From the NCBI GenBank assembly GCA_009843865.1, contig VYCQ01000039.1, positions 32,095 through 96,094 on the forward strand: 64,000 bases of DNA, read 5' to 3'. Positions 20,614 to 30,641 of this stretch are shown piece after piece. Made by a program: the position numbers and the translations under genes. The DNA is from Acidimicrobiia bacterium. GTDB taxonomy: Bacteria > Actinomycetota > Acidimicrobiia > Acidimicrobiales > Bin134. The notes below the pieces were generated by a model. That model saw only the letters and a list, made by a program, of their open reading frames with translations, was not told where the DNA came from and did not search any database. How positions within the stretch are numbered: position 1 is the first letter of the stretch; each line of letters opens with the position of its first letter.

Positions 20614-21984
20614 CTAGGCGCTCAAGTAGCGAACTGGATCTTGCGGAACACCCTCATAACGGATTTCAAAGTGGAGATGAGGCCCTGTAGACCATCCTGT
20701 GTTGCCCACTGCTCCGATGATGTCTCCTAAACCTACTTGTTGACCAACTGATACTGCAAAAGTAGATAAATGAGCGTAGAGGGTAGACCACCCATCGCCA
20801 TGGTCGATCATCACTGTGTTGCCGTAACCGGTTCGAGCCTTCACTTGAATCACGGTGCCGCTAGCTGCTGCCCGGATGGGATCGCCGGTGTTGCCTCCGA
20901 TATCTATTCCAGCGTGGAAACGCTCGGTGCCAAAAATTGGATGGATGCGGTTGCCGAAGCCAGACCCTACGCTACCAGGAATTGGTTGTAAGAAGGGAGG
21001 GTTGGTGAATTCGCCACGGCTTTCACGTTCTCGCAGCGAAGCTATGCGCGCGTTACGTTCGCGCTCTAGTTCTGCTAGGCGGGCTTGGCGTTGGCGCTCC
21101 AACTCGGCCAAACGACGGCGGTCTCGTTCTTGTTGTATCTCGGCTTCGATCGCCGCAACTCCTGCATCTAAGCGGGCGATCTCATATTCGACTTCACGTT
21201 GTTCTTGAGCTTCTAGTTCAATCTGTACAAGCAGCTCGTTGCGCTTACGATCCCATTCCTCTTGGAGTTTTTTTTGAGCTTGTTGGAGTTTGTTTAGTTC
21301 TACTAGAGCCTCTTCGATGTTGGCCTGAGCTTGGGCTATTTCGAGTTGTGCTTGTTCTGCTTCTTCTACTGCAAGCTGTTGTTCGTCAAGGGCTCTACGT
21401 AGCCTGTCGATAAGCGATTGAGCATCCCCACCTAGTTCTTCAATGTAGAACTGACGACGGGCGTTTCTGTTGGGGTCGCCGTTTTGTAGTAAGAACGTAG
21501 GTTCATAAGCTAAGTCGAGGTATATCTGAACTACTTGGGCTTGTATCTGAAGTTGGATGAAGGTGATCTCTTCGCTGAGGTTTGCTGCTCGTTGCTGTGC
21601 TTCATTCACCCGTTTTTGAGCTGCGGTCTGTGCAAGTTGGACTGTGGCTAGTCGGGTGTTAGCAGCCGCTATCCAGGCGTTGATCTGCTTGAGTTGAGTA
21701 TCTAGTTCTTCGATGAGGGCTTCAGCTACGTCTAATTGTTCGATGGCGAAGAGCGCTTCTGCTTGTAAAGATGTTTGTTGAGCGCGTCGTTCTTGGATTT
21801 CTAGTTGTTTTTGTTCGATTTGTCGTTGGCGATCTTCAAAAAAAGTGTCTTGAGCTGAAGTTTCAGAAGCCATCAAGGCAAAAAGAACAAAAATCAACAT
21901 CACACCTAAGACGAGTTGGCCGCGTCTTTTTTGATGGCGTAGCCAGAAGGTAATGTTTTTTGGCGGTGGGTTATAGGTGCTCAA
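20614..21984 (-). CDS. Coiled-coil M23 family peptidase (EnvC/NlpD-like)
   Basis: Long coiled coil then GSGFGNRIHPIFGTERFHAGIDIGGNTGDPIRAAASGTVIQV...GYGNTVMIDHGDGWSTLYAHL...STGPHLHFEIRYEG. Confidence 0.93.
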   Translation of the reverse strand: MSTYNPPPKNITFWLRHQKRRGQLVLGVMLIFVLFALMASETSAQDTFFEDRQRQIEQKQLEIQERRAQQTSLQAEALFAIEQLDVAEALIEELDTQLKQINAWIAAANTRLATVQLAQTAAQKRVNEAQQRAANLSEEITFIQLQIQAQVVQIYLDLAYEPTFLLQNGDPNRNARRQFYIEELGGDAQSLIDRLRRALDEQQLAVEEAEQAQLEIAQAQANIEEALVELNKLQQAQKKLQEEWDRKRNELLVQIELEAQEQREVEYEIARLDAGVAAIEAEIQQERDRRRLAELERQRQARLAELERERNARIASLRERESRGEFTNPPFLQPIPGSVGSGFGNRIHPIFGTERFHAGIDIGGNTGDPIRAAASGTVIQVKARTGYGNTVMIDHGDGWSTLYAHLSTFAVSVGQQVGLGDIIGAVGNTGWSTGPHLHFEIRYEGVPQDPVRYLSA

Positions 21985-22005
21985 TACAACATCTTGGGTA
22001 TCAAC

Positions 22006-23025
22006 TCAGGCGGTGATTAAGGCTTCAGCTATTTGTATAGCGTTTAGGGCTGCGCCTTTGCGCAAGTTATCGCCTGCAAGAAAAAGCGCTAGTCCGTTTT
22101 TCACGGTTGGATCAACTCTGATTCTGCCCACCAAGGTTTTGTCGATTCCCGTGGCTGCCAGAGGAGTGGGTAGATTGTTCATCGATACCCCTTCGGCTTT
22201 TGCTAAAACGTGGTGGGCTTGTTCGGGTTCGATAGGTGCATCAAACTCTGTGTTGATGGCTAAGCAATGTCCGGTAAAAACTGGCACTCGTGCACAAGTA
22301 GCGCTTACTAATAAGTCAGGTAGTTCCAATATTTTGCGACTTTCCTCAGCTAGCTTGCGTTCTTCAGAGGTTTCGTTGGAGTCGTCGTCTAGCCGAGTGC
22401 CACACTCAGGTATCACATTGAAGGCGATGGGTGCAGCAAACACTGATGGCTTGGGAAATGAGGTCGTATTGTTGTCGTAGGTTAAATCAACGGCTTTATT
22501 AGCTATTTGACGTACTTGTTCATCTAACTCAGCTACTCCCGCTAAACCGCCTCCCGATACTGCTTGGTAAGAGGTATAGATCACCCGTTGCAGCCCTGCT
22601 GCTTGCGACAGCGGTTTGAGTACCGGCATAGCTACCATTGTGGTGCAGTTGGGATTAGCCACGATGCCTTTGTTTAGATTGTGTAGGGCGTGGGCATTCA
22701 CCTCGGGAACCACTAGAGGTACTTTTGGGTCCATACGCCATGCCGAAGAGTTGTCGATCATTATTGCTCCAGCGGCTGTAACTTTTGGGGCTAGCTGTTT
22801 GGAAGCATCTTTGCCCGCTGAGAAAAGAGCGATATCTATTCCCTTGTAGTTGGCTGTGGCAGCATCTTCTATCTCGTAGGTTTCATCTGCCCAGATGATT
22901 GTGCGGCCAGCCGAGCGGGTTGAGGCCATCACTCGTAAGTTTTTAACTGGGAAGCTTCGTTCTTTTAGGAGGCGTAGCATTACCCCACCAACTTGTCCGG
23001 TGGCACCCACAACCGCGACATTCAT
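22006..23025 (-). CDS. asd: Aspartate-semialdehyde dehydrogenase
   Basis: MNVAVVGATGQVGGVMLRLL, VIDNSSAWRMDPKVPLVVPEVN, GIVANPNCTTMVAM. Confidence 0.95.
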   Translation of the reverse strand: MNVAVVGATGQVGGVMLRLLKERSFPVKNLRVMASTRSAGRTIIWADETYEIEDAATANYKGIDIALFSAGKDASKQLAPKVTAAGAIMIDNSSAWRMDPKVPLVVPEVNAHALHNLNKGIVANPNCTTMVAMPVLKPLSQAAGLQRVIYTSYQAVSGGGLAGVAELDEQVRQIANKAVDLTYDNNTTSFPKPSVFAAPIAFNVIPECGTRLDDDSNETSEERKLAEESRKILELPDLLVSATCARVPVFTGHCLAINTEFDAPIEPEQAHHVLAKAEGVSMNNLPTPLAATGIDKTLVGRIRVDPTVKNGLALFLAGDNLRKGAALNAIQIAEALITA

Positions 23026-23076
23026 GGCTGCAATTCTATCTTCATTAGAACAGCTATTGGAGGTAGGTAAGAGGGC

Positions 23077-24291
23077 TTATTGAGCTAGTTCAAAGGCATC
23101 GTGAAGAGCTTGGGTGGCTGCAACGGCATCGCATTGGCGAATGATGCAGCTAATTCGGATGGGTGAGGTGGAGATCATCTCAATGTTGATTTGGTTGTTA
23201 GACAAGGTTTCAAACATTGTTGCGGCTACACCAGGGTGCGATTTCATGCCAGCACCTATCAAGCTGATCCGAGCGATTTCGGGATCAGCTGTAACGTTGG
23301 TAGCGCCAATGCTTGTAGCAAGCTTTTGGGTAATTTCATGAGCGAGCTTTACATCTGTTTCGGGTACCGTGAAAGAAATATCGGTTATTCCGTCAGCAGA
23401 GGCGTTTTGCACGATCATGTCCACGTTTACCCCAGCATTAGCCAATTCTCTAAAGAGCGCTGCTGCCACCCCTGGTCGATCAGCCACCCTATTTACGGTG
23501 ATCTTGGCTTCAGAAGTATCAGGGATTACCGAGCGGATAATGGGCTGCTCCATAGAAGCCTCCTCTTTGCCTACCCAGGTGCCTTGTTCCCAGGTGAATG
23601 CGGATCGGATATGTAGTTTGACTCCGTAGTTTTGGGCCACCTCTACCGAGCGCATGGCGGGTTTGGGGCAGCCTACTGCGGTCATCTCTAGCAGTTCATC
23701 AAAGGAGATGTTCGTCAGCTTGCGGGCATTGGAACACATTCGAGGGTCGGTGGTGAACACACCTGAAACATCGGTATAAAGCTCGCAAGCATCTGCTTTT
23801 AAAGACGATGCTAATGCCACCGCTGTGGTGTCTGAGCCGCCTCGGCCTAAGAACGTCACATCGTTGGCTGTGCTTACTCCTTGCGATCCTGCCACTACGG
23901 GCACTCTGTCGGCATTTAATGCTGCTTGAATCCTGTTGGGGTTGATTTTTAAGATTTTGGCATTGCCGTGGTTGGTATCGGTTACAAAGCCTGCCTGGCT
24001 GCCGGTGAATGAGTCCGCGGGAATGTTCATGTCGTGAAGGGCCATGCAAACCAAAGCACAGGCCTTGCGTTCGCCGGTTGTTATGAGCATGTCCCGTTCT
24101 CTTCCGGGTTGTGTTGTTGACACCGCGGCTGCCAGGGTTAGTAATTCGTCGGTTTCTTTGCCCATAGCGCTGATTACCAAGACAATTTGATCACCACGTT
24201 GTTTACAGCGGTGTATATGGTCGGCCACTTCGCGGATGCGGTCGGCATCGGTCACTGATGTGCCGCCGAACTTTTGTATTATCAAGGCCAC
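23077..24291 (-). CDS. lysC: Aspartate kinase
   Basis: MALIIQKFGGTSVTDADRI, FLGRGGSDTTAVALA, TDVSGVFTTDPR, two ACT-like regions. Confidence 0.96.
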   Translation of the reverse strand: MALIIQKFGGTSVTDADRIREVADHIHRCKQRGDQIVLVISAMGKETDELLTLAAAVSTTQPGRERDMLITTGERKACALVCMALHDMNIPADSFTGSQAGFVTDTNHGNAKILKINPNRIQAALNADRVPVVAGSQGVSTANDVTFLGRGGSDTTAVALASSLKADACELYTDVSGVFTTDPRMCSNARKLTNISFDELLEMTAVGCPKPAMRSVEVAQNYGVKLHIRSAFTWEQGTWVGKEEASMEQPIIRSVIPDTSEAKITVNRVADRPGVAAALFRELANAGVNVDMIVQNASADGITDISFTVPETDVKLAHEITQKLATSIGATNVTADPEIARISLIGAGMKSHPGVAATMFETLSNNQINIEMISTSPIRISCIIRQCDAVAATQALHDAFELAQ

Positions 24292-24449
24292 TCTAAAACG
24301 CTAGTAGCCACAGCAGGGCGCGCTTAGGGTTGTTAAGAGAGTTTTTGGCTGACATCACAGAATCTTGCCATGCATTTATTTTTCAATGTTGCTTATCTTT
24401 CATGTGCCTGGGGTCTTCTAGTATGCATTGAGTTTCTGGTGCTTCTAGA

Positions 24450-25952
24450 TTGCTGATGGTGGCTACTAACAAACGAGAGCGTCAACGTCAACGTCGTCAG
24501 GTAGCACGTCGTCAAGCTAAAGCGGTAGCAACTCGTAGCCGAATTCGTTCTAGCAGCCTCAAGTTGGCTCTAGTTGTGGTGTTTGTGGTTTTGGGGGTGT
24601 TGATATTGTGGTTGTTGTTGCGAGATGGTGGTGATGATGCTAGCAATGGCGATACTAGTAGCGAGACCAACGCAGCAGATGTGGACCTTGCAGATGTTGA
24701 GGGCAGTCAGGCATCTGAGTTCCCAACGCTAGTGCCTCCCCCTTCCCCTGGTGGTGAGTTGAGTGGTGAGGTTACGCCTTGTCCCGATCCTGAAGGTCCT
24801 GATTTTCGGGTTACCTCTTTTGAAGCGGCACCTTCTGAGTGTCTTGATTCGGCTTTGGAGTATGCTGCCGTGTTTGACACCACTTTAGGCAAGATCAGGG
24901 TTGCGTTGGATACTGAAGCAAATGTTGAAGCGGTGAATGCTTTCGTGGTGTTGGCTGATTATGACTACTACAACAACACAGCCTTCTTTTATACCGATCC
25001 TGAGGGGGGTTATATTCAAGGCGGGTCACCTAAAACCAATGATGCTAACGATCCAGGGCCGGGCTTTTCGCTCACAGCTCCGTCAGCTCAAGATTTTGGA
25101 GCATCAGAGTTGTTGTGGTCGGCTGAAGGGCCTACAACAGGGCAGCTTGTATTTACTGTCGGTCAACAATTTTCACCGTCACAACCCATATTTGGACTGA
25201 CAAGGTTGGGACTAGTCAGCGACGGCGTGGATGTAATTTCGCAAATTTTGGCTAGCCATGTAGATAACCCTGACACAACCTTCGGCGGCAGACCTGCTGA
25301 AACGGTAGAAATCCTTTCCGTTCAAATTCAGACCATCGACCCAGCTCTTGAAGGGAGTATTGACTTGAGCAATTGTCCACCATCTGACGGGTCAGGACCA
25401 ACAATTTTGGATTTTGATGCCCCTCAACCCATGTGTTTGGATGTTTCTAAGCAATATACCGCTGTGTTTGACACCACAGCTGGAGAGATGCGTGTTGCTC
25501 TTGACATGCTCAATACACCTAACACTGCTAATAATTTCGCGGTGTTAGCGCGTTATCACTATTACGATAACACCTTGTTGTTTCGCACCGATCCCAGCAT
25601 TGGCATTATTCAAGGTGGGGCACCTCATACCAATTCTCCAGCCGATCCGGGTCCAGGTTACACAATCTTAGATGAGGGGTTGGGCTTTACCTATGAGCCT
25701 GGACAAATAGTGATGGCTCGTACTGCTGAACCCAACAGCGCGAGTGCTCAGTTCTTTTTTGCGGTTAATGAAAACACTGCTCTTTTGAACGATCAGGGTA
25801 CTTATGTAGTGTTTGGGCAGATGGATGAAGATAGTCTGGTGGTGGCTGAGAGTATTTTAGATAGCCATGTTGATCAGCCGAACAATCCTTTAGGCGGGGG
25901 TCCTGATCCTCAGGTGATCGTGAATTCGGTTACTATTCACGAGACCGGTTGA
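24450..25952 (+). CDS. Membrane-anchored peptidylprolyl isomerase with two tandem cyclophilin-like domains
   Basis: TM near N-terminus; two repeats starting YAAVFDTTLGKIRVALD and YTAVFDTTAGEMRVALD; second repeat has GQIVMARTAEPNSASAQFFFAV. Confidence 0.85.
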   Translation: MLMVATNKRERQRQRRQVARRQAKAVATRSRIRSSSLKLALVVVFVVLGVLILWLLLRDGGDDASNGDTSSETNAADVDLADVEGSQASEFPTLVPPPSPGGELSGEVTPCPDPEGPDFRVTSFEAAPSECLDSALEYAAVFDTTLGKIRVALDTEANVEAVNAFVVLADYDYYNNTAFFYTDPEGGYIQGGSPKTNDANDPGPGFSLTAPSAQDFGASELLWSAEGPTTGQLVFTVGQQFSPSQPIFGLTRLGLVSDGVDVISQILASHVDNPDTTFGGRPAETVEILSVQIQTIDPALEGSIDLSNCPPSDGSGPTILDFDAPQPMCLDVSKQYTAVFDTTAGEMRVALDMLNTPNTANNFAVLARYHYYDNTLLFRTDPSIGIIQGGAPHTNSPADPGPGYTILDEGLGFTYEPGQIVMARTAEPNSASAQFFFAVNENTALLNDQGTYVVFGQMDEDSLVVAESILDSHVDQPNNPLGGGPDPQVIVNSVTIHETG

Positions 25953-25980
25953 TCAGCCACTCTGCCATCTGAGGCAAAGT

Positions 25981-26655
25981 GTGGGGGTGCCGTTAAGTCC
26001 TGAGTTCAGCCGGTGGGAGTTTCCTCCCGCATCTTCGGCTGACGATCACGGTCTTGTGGCAGTTGGTGCTGATCTGCAACCCGGCACACTGCTTAGGGCC
26101 TATAAGGCGGGAATGTTTCCTATGCCGTTGGGCCGTACCGATAAGTTGGGCTGGTGGTCTCCCGATCCTCGGGCAATTATTCCGTTGGATGCCTTGCGGG
26201 TAACTCGTTCGCTACGTCGTTCGCTACGTCGTTATCGCATCACTGCTGACGTGGCTTTTGCTGAAGTGGTGGAGGCTTGCCGTAACATAGAGCGTCCTCA
26301 TGGATGGATATCTTCAGCGGTCCGAGATGCTTACATCAGATTGCATCGGTTGGGCTGGGCACACAGCGTGGAAGCTTGGTCGGAAGAAGGTGAGTTGGTT
26401 GGTGGGCTTTATGGTGTGTCTGTGGGAGGTTTGTTTGCAGGGGAATCTATGTTTCACATCGACCGGGATGCCTCTAAAGTGGCGTTAGTTTCGTTGGTGG
26501 GACGGCTGGCCTACGGTGGGGTGCAGCGCCTTTTGGATGTACAATGGGCTACTGAGCATCTGCGAAGTCTCGGAGCAATTGAGATAGATCGTAGTGAGTA
26601 TTTGAAGCATTTGGAGTTAGCGCTAAGGCAGTCTCCAGCTCCCTGGCCTAGGTGA
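25981..26655 (+). CDS. aat: Leucyl/phenylalanyl-tRNA--protein transferase
   Basis: FPPASSADDHGLVAVGADLQPGTLLRAYKAGMFPMP, WWSPDPRAIIPL, GGLYGVSVGGLFAGESMFH. Confidence 0.95.
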   Translation: MGVPLSPEFSRWEFPPASSADDHGLVAVGADLQPGTLLRAYKAGMFPMPLGRTDKLGWWSPDPRAIIPLDALRVTRSLRRSLRRYRITADVAFAEVVEACRNIERPHGWISSAVRDAYIRLHRLGWAHSVEAWSEEGELVGGLYGVSVGGLFAGESMFHIDRDASKVALVSLVGRLAYGGVQRLLDVQWATEHLRSLGAIEIDRSEYLKHLELALRQSPAPWPR

Positions 26656-26811
26656 GTGCATCCACCAGCGACCGCTAAAGCGCCACTTGTTAGTGGGGTG
26701 CTGAAAAGATGGTGTAGGCGCATCGGATTGTGCCATTAGTGCTTGGTACGCGGCCACAATGGCAGCTACTTCTGCCTCTGTGGGTTGTGGGGTTATTTGG
26801 AGATAGTCCAC
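26623..26811 (-). CDS. Acyl-CoA carboxylase epsilon-subunit-like small protein
   Basis: ITPQPTEAEVAAIVAAYQALM...W(R/K)FSGRWWMHSPRPGSWRLP; immediately upstream of the carboxylase beta subunit on the same strand. Confidence 0.8.
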   Translation of the reverse strand: MDYLQITPQPTEAEVAAIVAAYQALMAQSDAPTPSFQHPTNKWRFSGRWWMHSPRPGSWRLP

Positions 26812-26824
26812 ACTACGCCATTTC

Positions 26825-28381
26825 TTAGAGTGGGATAACCCCGTGTTTGCGGGGTGCTAGCTCTCTATGTTTAGTGCGTAGCATCTCAAAGCCTTGAATT
26901 ACTAGTTTTCTCGTGTCAGCAGGGTCGATCACATCGTCTATGTAGCCTCGTTCAGCGGCAATATAGGGGTTGGCGTAGCGCTCGCTGTATTCCTTTATCA
27001 ATTCTTCACGGCGCTTTGTAGGATCGGCAGCCGATTGCAATTCTTGGCGGTAGATGATTTCCACAGCACCTTGGGGCCCCATGACAGCTAGCTCAGCGGC
27101 TGGCCAGGCAAATGACAGATCAGAACCCACCGATTTGGAGTCCATTATCACGTAGGCACCCCCATAAGCTTTTCTAACGATTACTTGAATGCGGGGCACC
27201 GTGGCCTCGCAATAGGCATACAGTAACTTGGCACCGTGACGAATAATACCGCCGTGTTCTTGGTCAACTCCTGGCAAAAAGCCGGGTACATCTACCAGCG
27301 TTAACAAAGGAAGATTGAAGGCATCACAGGTTCGAACGAAGCGGGCAGCTTTAGAAGACGACTCGATGTCTAATACGCCAGCAAGCACCATTGGTTGGTT
27401 GCCCACAATCCCCACGGTGTAGCCGTCAAGTCGAGCGAAGCCACACACGATGGATTTGGCCCAGTGGGCGTGATATTCTAGAAATTCGCCGTCGTCTACC
27501 ACTGCCTGCACTATTTTGCGCATGTCGTAAGGCAAGTTGGGGTTTTTGGGCATAATGTCGCGCAGTTCAGGAGTTAGACGTTTAGGATCATCGCGGGGCT
27601 GAATGCGTGGAGGTGATTCCATATTGTTAGTAGGGAGATAGTTCACCAAATTGCGAACTTCGTCTAGAACATCGGTTTCTGAGGCTCCCACAAACGTGGC
27701 TACTCCCGATTTTGTGGAATGAGAGCGGGCTCCGCCGAGGTCTTCTAGGGTGACCTGTTCGCCGGTAACCGTCTTCACCACATCAGGGCCGGTTATGAAC
27801 ATGTGTGACTTTTCGGCCACCATAAAAACGAAGTCGGTCATGGCTGGGCTGTATACAGCACCGCCAGCGCAAGGGCCGAGAATCACGCTTATTTGTGGGA
27901 TGACACCGGAGGATTTTACATTGCGGTGGAATATGCCTCCGTAGGAATCTAGTGACACTACCCCTTCTTGGATTCGAGCCCCCGCTCCGTCGTTCAGCCC
28001 TATCATGGGTACACCAACCGACATGGCTAAGTCCATCACCTTGTAGATTTTTTCTGCAAAAACTTCGCCTAATGCCCCACCAAACACCGTGAAATCTTGA
28101 GAGAACACGAACACTTTGCGACTTGCAATGGTCCCCCATCCAGTAATGACCCCATCGGTATAGGGGCGCTCGGTTAGGCCGCTATCTAAAGCTCTATGAC
28201 GGGCTAGCATGTCTAGTTCATGAAAAGAGCCTTTATCTAGTAGGTAGTCGATGCGTTCGCGGGCCAACATTTTGCCTTTTTCATGTTGGCGTTTTACTGC
28301 CCGCTCAAGACCTGCGTGCAGAGCTTCTTGTTTGCGTTGCTTCAGCTCTGCGAGGCGATCTTTCATGGAATGTGCTGGCAT
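26825..28381 (-). CDS. Acyl-CoA/propionyl-CoA carboxylase beta subunit (carboxyltransferase)
   Basis: RERIDYLLDKGSFHELDMLARHR, VFSQDFTVFGGALGEVFAEKI, GGAVYSPAMTDFVFMV, DVPGFLPGVDQEHGGIIRHGAKLLYAY. Confidence 0.96.
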   Translation of the reverse strand: MPAHSMKDRLAELKQRKQEALHAGLERAVKRQHEKGKMLARERIDYLLDKGSFHELDMLARHRALDSGLTERPYTDGVITGWGTIASRKVFVFSQDFTVFGGALGEVFAEKIYKVMDLAMSVGVPMIGLNDGAGARIQEGVVSLDSYGGIFHRNVKSSGVIPQISVILGPCAGGAVYSPAMTDFVFMVAEKSHMFITGPDVVKTVTGEQVTLEDLGGARSHSTKSGVATFVGASETDVLDEVRNLVNYLPTNNMESPPRIQPRDDPKRLTPELRDIMPKNPNLPYDMRKIVQAVVDDGEFLEYHAHWAKSIVCGFARLDGYTVGIVGNQPMVLAGVLDIESSSKAARFVRTCDAFNLPLLTLVDVPGFLPGVDQEHGGIIRHGAKLLYAYCEATVPRIQVIVRKAYGGAYVIMDSKSVGSDLSFAWPAAELAVMGPQGAVEIIYRQELQSAADPTKRREELIKEYSERYANPYIAAERGYIDDVIDPADTRKLVIQGFEMLRTKHRELAPRKHGVIPL

Positions 28382-28407
28382 GAAATGTTCAGATTACAGT
28401 TACATTC

Positions 28408-29019
28408 TTAGGTTGCGGCAAGGCGTTGTCGACCCTCTAGGGCTCGGCTAAGCGTGAGTTCGTCGGCATATTCTAAGTCGCCTCCTACAGGTAGACCGCT
28501 AGCAATTCTTGTCACGGTTACGCCTAGTGGTTCGATGAGCCGCGCTAAATACATGGCAGTGGCTTCGCCTTCGATGTTGGGGTTGGTGCAGCAAATAACT
28601 TCGATAACGTTTTCACTGTCTATGCGAGCTAACAGTTCTTTGATGCGAAGTTGATCAGGACCTACTCCGGCAATTGGATTGATGGTTCCACCTAAAACGT
28701 GGTAGCGGCCTCGGAACTCTCCAGTCTTTTCAAGCGCTACTATGTCTCGGGGTTCTTCCACTACGCAAAGTAGGGATGGATCGCGCCGATGGTCGTTGCA
28801 TAACTCGCATTGGGTGTGTTCGCTGATGTTGAAGCAGCGTTCGCAGAACCTTATTCGGGCTTTGGCTTCAGTGATTGCTCTAGCTAGTTTGGCAGCGTCT
28901 TGGGAGGATATTTGCAATAGGTGAAAGGCGATTCGTTGGGCTGATTTGGGGCCAACACCGGGCAAGCGGCCCAGCTCATCAATTAGTACCTGTACGGCAT
29001 TGGTATAAGCAGTGTTCAT
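28408..29019 (-). CDS. recR: Recombination mediator RecR
   Basis: [24 protein letters not shown], zinc-finger C-x2-C...C-x2-C, Toprim [26 protein letters not shown]. Confidence 0.96.
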   Translation of the reverse strand: MNTAYTNAVQVLIDELGRLPGVGPKSAQRIAFHLLQISSQDAAKLARAITEAKARIRFCERCFNISEHTQCELCNDHRRDPSLLCVVEEPRDIVALEKTGEFRGRYHVLGGTINPIAGVGPDQLRIKELLARIDSENVIEVICCTNPNIEGEATAMYLARLIEPLGVTVTRIASGLPVGGDLEYADELTLSRALEGRQRLAAT

Positions 29020-29059
29020 CGCTGAGTGTGGTTCATCGTTAGAGGTAGTTTAGGTGCTG

Positions 29060-30538
29060 CTAATTGATCTGATGAGTTTGGGTTGAGGGTAAGTTGATTA
29101 GTTCAGCGCCGGGGAATGCTTCCATGAGTTGGGTGATGGTGTTTTGTGTGTTGGTTTCTGTATTTTGATCTTCAGAGCTTTGAGGCTCAGTGCCTTTAGC
29201 GTTGGCCTGTTTAGTAGCTTGGGTATGCTTTGGTTGAGCTTCTTCGGATTGTATGATTGCGGCGGCGGTGTTGTCGGTTGAAGTTGTAGATCTTTTGTTG
29301 TTAGTTTGAGCTTGTTTTAGCGCTGCTCGGGCACGATCGGGCCCTCGTGAATCGTTCAAGTTTTGTGTATTGGGTGGTTTGTCGTTGCTGGATTGTGATT
29401 GGGTGGATTCATCGCAGGAAACGGCTGGTGCCGCAGATCCACCGTGAAGCTCAAGGCGTTCTAGCCGCTCTAAGATGGCACCCGGATCGGTATCTATATC
29501 TCGATTTGTGAGTCGTCCTAAGGCCACCTCTAAATCCACTCTTGGATCAGGAGCTTGGCGCATGTCCACTAAAGCAGTTCCTAGTACTTCTAGAGCTCGG
29601 GTGAGTCTCGCAGGTGTGATTTGGTTAGCGGTTGCTTGAGCGATTTCTTGCTGAGAATCTGTAAGGTTGCTTAAATTGGCGTTCATTGCAGATAAAAAGG
29701 CGTTGCGAAGGCGCTCTAGTACTGCTTCTCCAATGATTCGAGGTTCTCGGCCAGAGCGTAAGGCTTCGTGTACTGCCACAAAAGCTGGGCCACAGTCTTG
29801 GGTAGCTAGTGCTTTGATTATGGCATCTGCTGCATCTAGTTGATCGGTGATCTCTCCCGCGGCAATGATTTGTTCTAAGGCCGATAAGGTGTCGCGTGCT
29901 GATCCCGCTCCGCGACGAACGGCGTGGTCTAGGGCTTCCTGGCTTATTTCTAGCCCCGCTTGATCTACTATCCAGCGGGCATGATTGCCAAGTACATCTC
30001 CGTCGATAAGGTTGAATTCAAGGTGTTGGGTGCGGCTGCGTATGGTGGGCACCACCTTATGTGGCTCTGTGGTGCATAGTACGAACACCACATGTTCAGG
30101 AGGTTCTTCTAGGGTTTTAAGCAGGGCATTTTCAGCGCCCTGAGTAAGCATGTGCACTTCGTCTAGTACGTATACCTTGGCCTTGCCTGGTGAACCCATC
30201 GCTACCTTGGAGATGAGGTCTCGCACATCATCGACTTTGTTGTTGGATGCGGCATCTAGCTCGATGAGATCGTAAGAGGTGTTGTTGGCGATGCTTATAC
30301 ATGATTCGCAAGTGCCGCAGGGTTCTCCGTCTCCGGGTGGGTTTATGCAGTTCAGAGCTTTGGCAAGGATGCGAGCGGTGCTGGTTTTACCGGTGCCGCG
30401 GGGGCCGCTGAACAGGTAGGCGTGGCTTACCTTGTCTTGCTGTATGGCGTTACGCAAGGCTCGTACTACTGGTTCTTGGCCGCGTAGATCGGTGAAACTG
30501 CCTGGCCGAAAACGTCGGTAAAGCGCTTGATGAGCCAT
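29060..30538 (-). CDS. dnaX: DNA polymerase III subunit gamma/tau
   Basis: ALYRRFRPGSFTDLRGQEPVVRALRNAI, YLFSGPRGTGKTSTARILAKALNC, VYVLDEVHMLTQGAENALLKTLEEPP. Confidence 0.96.
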   Translation of the reverse strand: MAHQALYRRFRPGSFTDLRGQEPVVRALRNAIQQDKVSHAYLFSGPRGTGKTSTARILAKALNCINPPGDGEPCGTCESCISIANNTSYDLIELDAASNNKVDDVRDLISKVAMGSPGKAKVYVLDEVHMLTQGAENALLKTLEEPPEHVVFVLCTTEPHKVVPTIRSRTQHLEFNLIDGDVLGNHARWIVDQAGLEISQEALDHAVRRGAGSARDTLSALEQIIAAGEITDQLDAADAIIKALATQDCGPAFVAVHEALRSGREPRIIGEAVLERLRNAFLSAMNANLSNLTDSQQEIAQATANQITPARLTRALEVLGTALVDMRQAPDPRVDLEVALGRLTNRDIDTDPGAILERLERLELHGGSAAPAVSCDESTQSQSSNDKPPNTQNLNDSRGPDRARAALKQAQTNNKRSTTSTDNTAAAIIQSEEAQPKHTQATKQANAKGTEPQSSEDQNTETNTQNTITQLMEAFPGAELINLPSTQTHQIN

Positions 30539-30641
30539 CTGTATCGACTCTACCTAACTAGAACGACACAATGTTTAAGCCACGATGTTTAAGCCAACGC
30601 TAAGATTAACTATAAGAGCCTTAGCTGGAGGCATTTATGTG

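Noticed and set aside
21977-22480. 167-aa plus-strand ORF
   Set aside because: Antisense to asd, which is unambiguous.
23191-23616. 141-aa plus-strand ORF
   Set aside because: Antisense to lysC; no recognisable features.
24292-24449. Possible lysine riboswitch upstream of lysC
   Set aside because: The short divergent gap shows no recognisable L-box core or strong terminator; not supportable by eye.
26206-26233. Tandem 12-bp repeat cgttcgctacgt within aat
   Set aside because: Encodes RSLRRSLRR in a normal Aat protein; ordinary short coding repeat, not a separate element.
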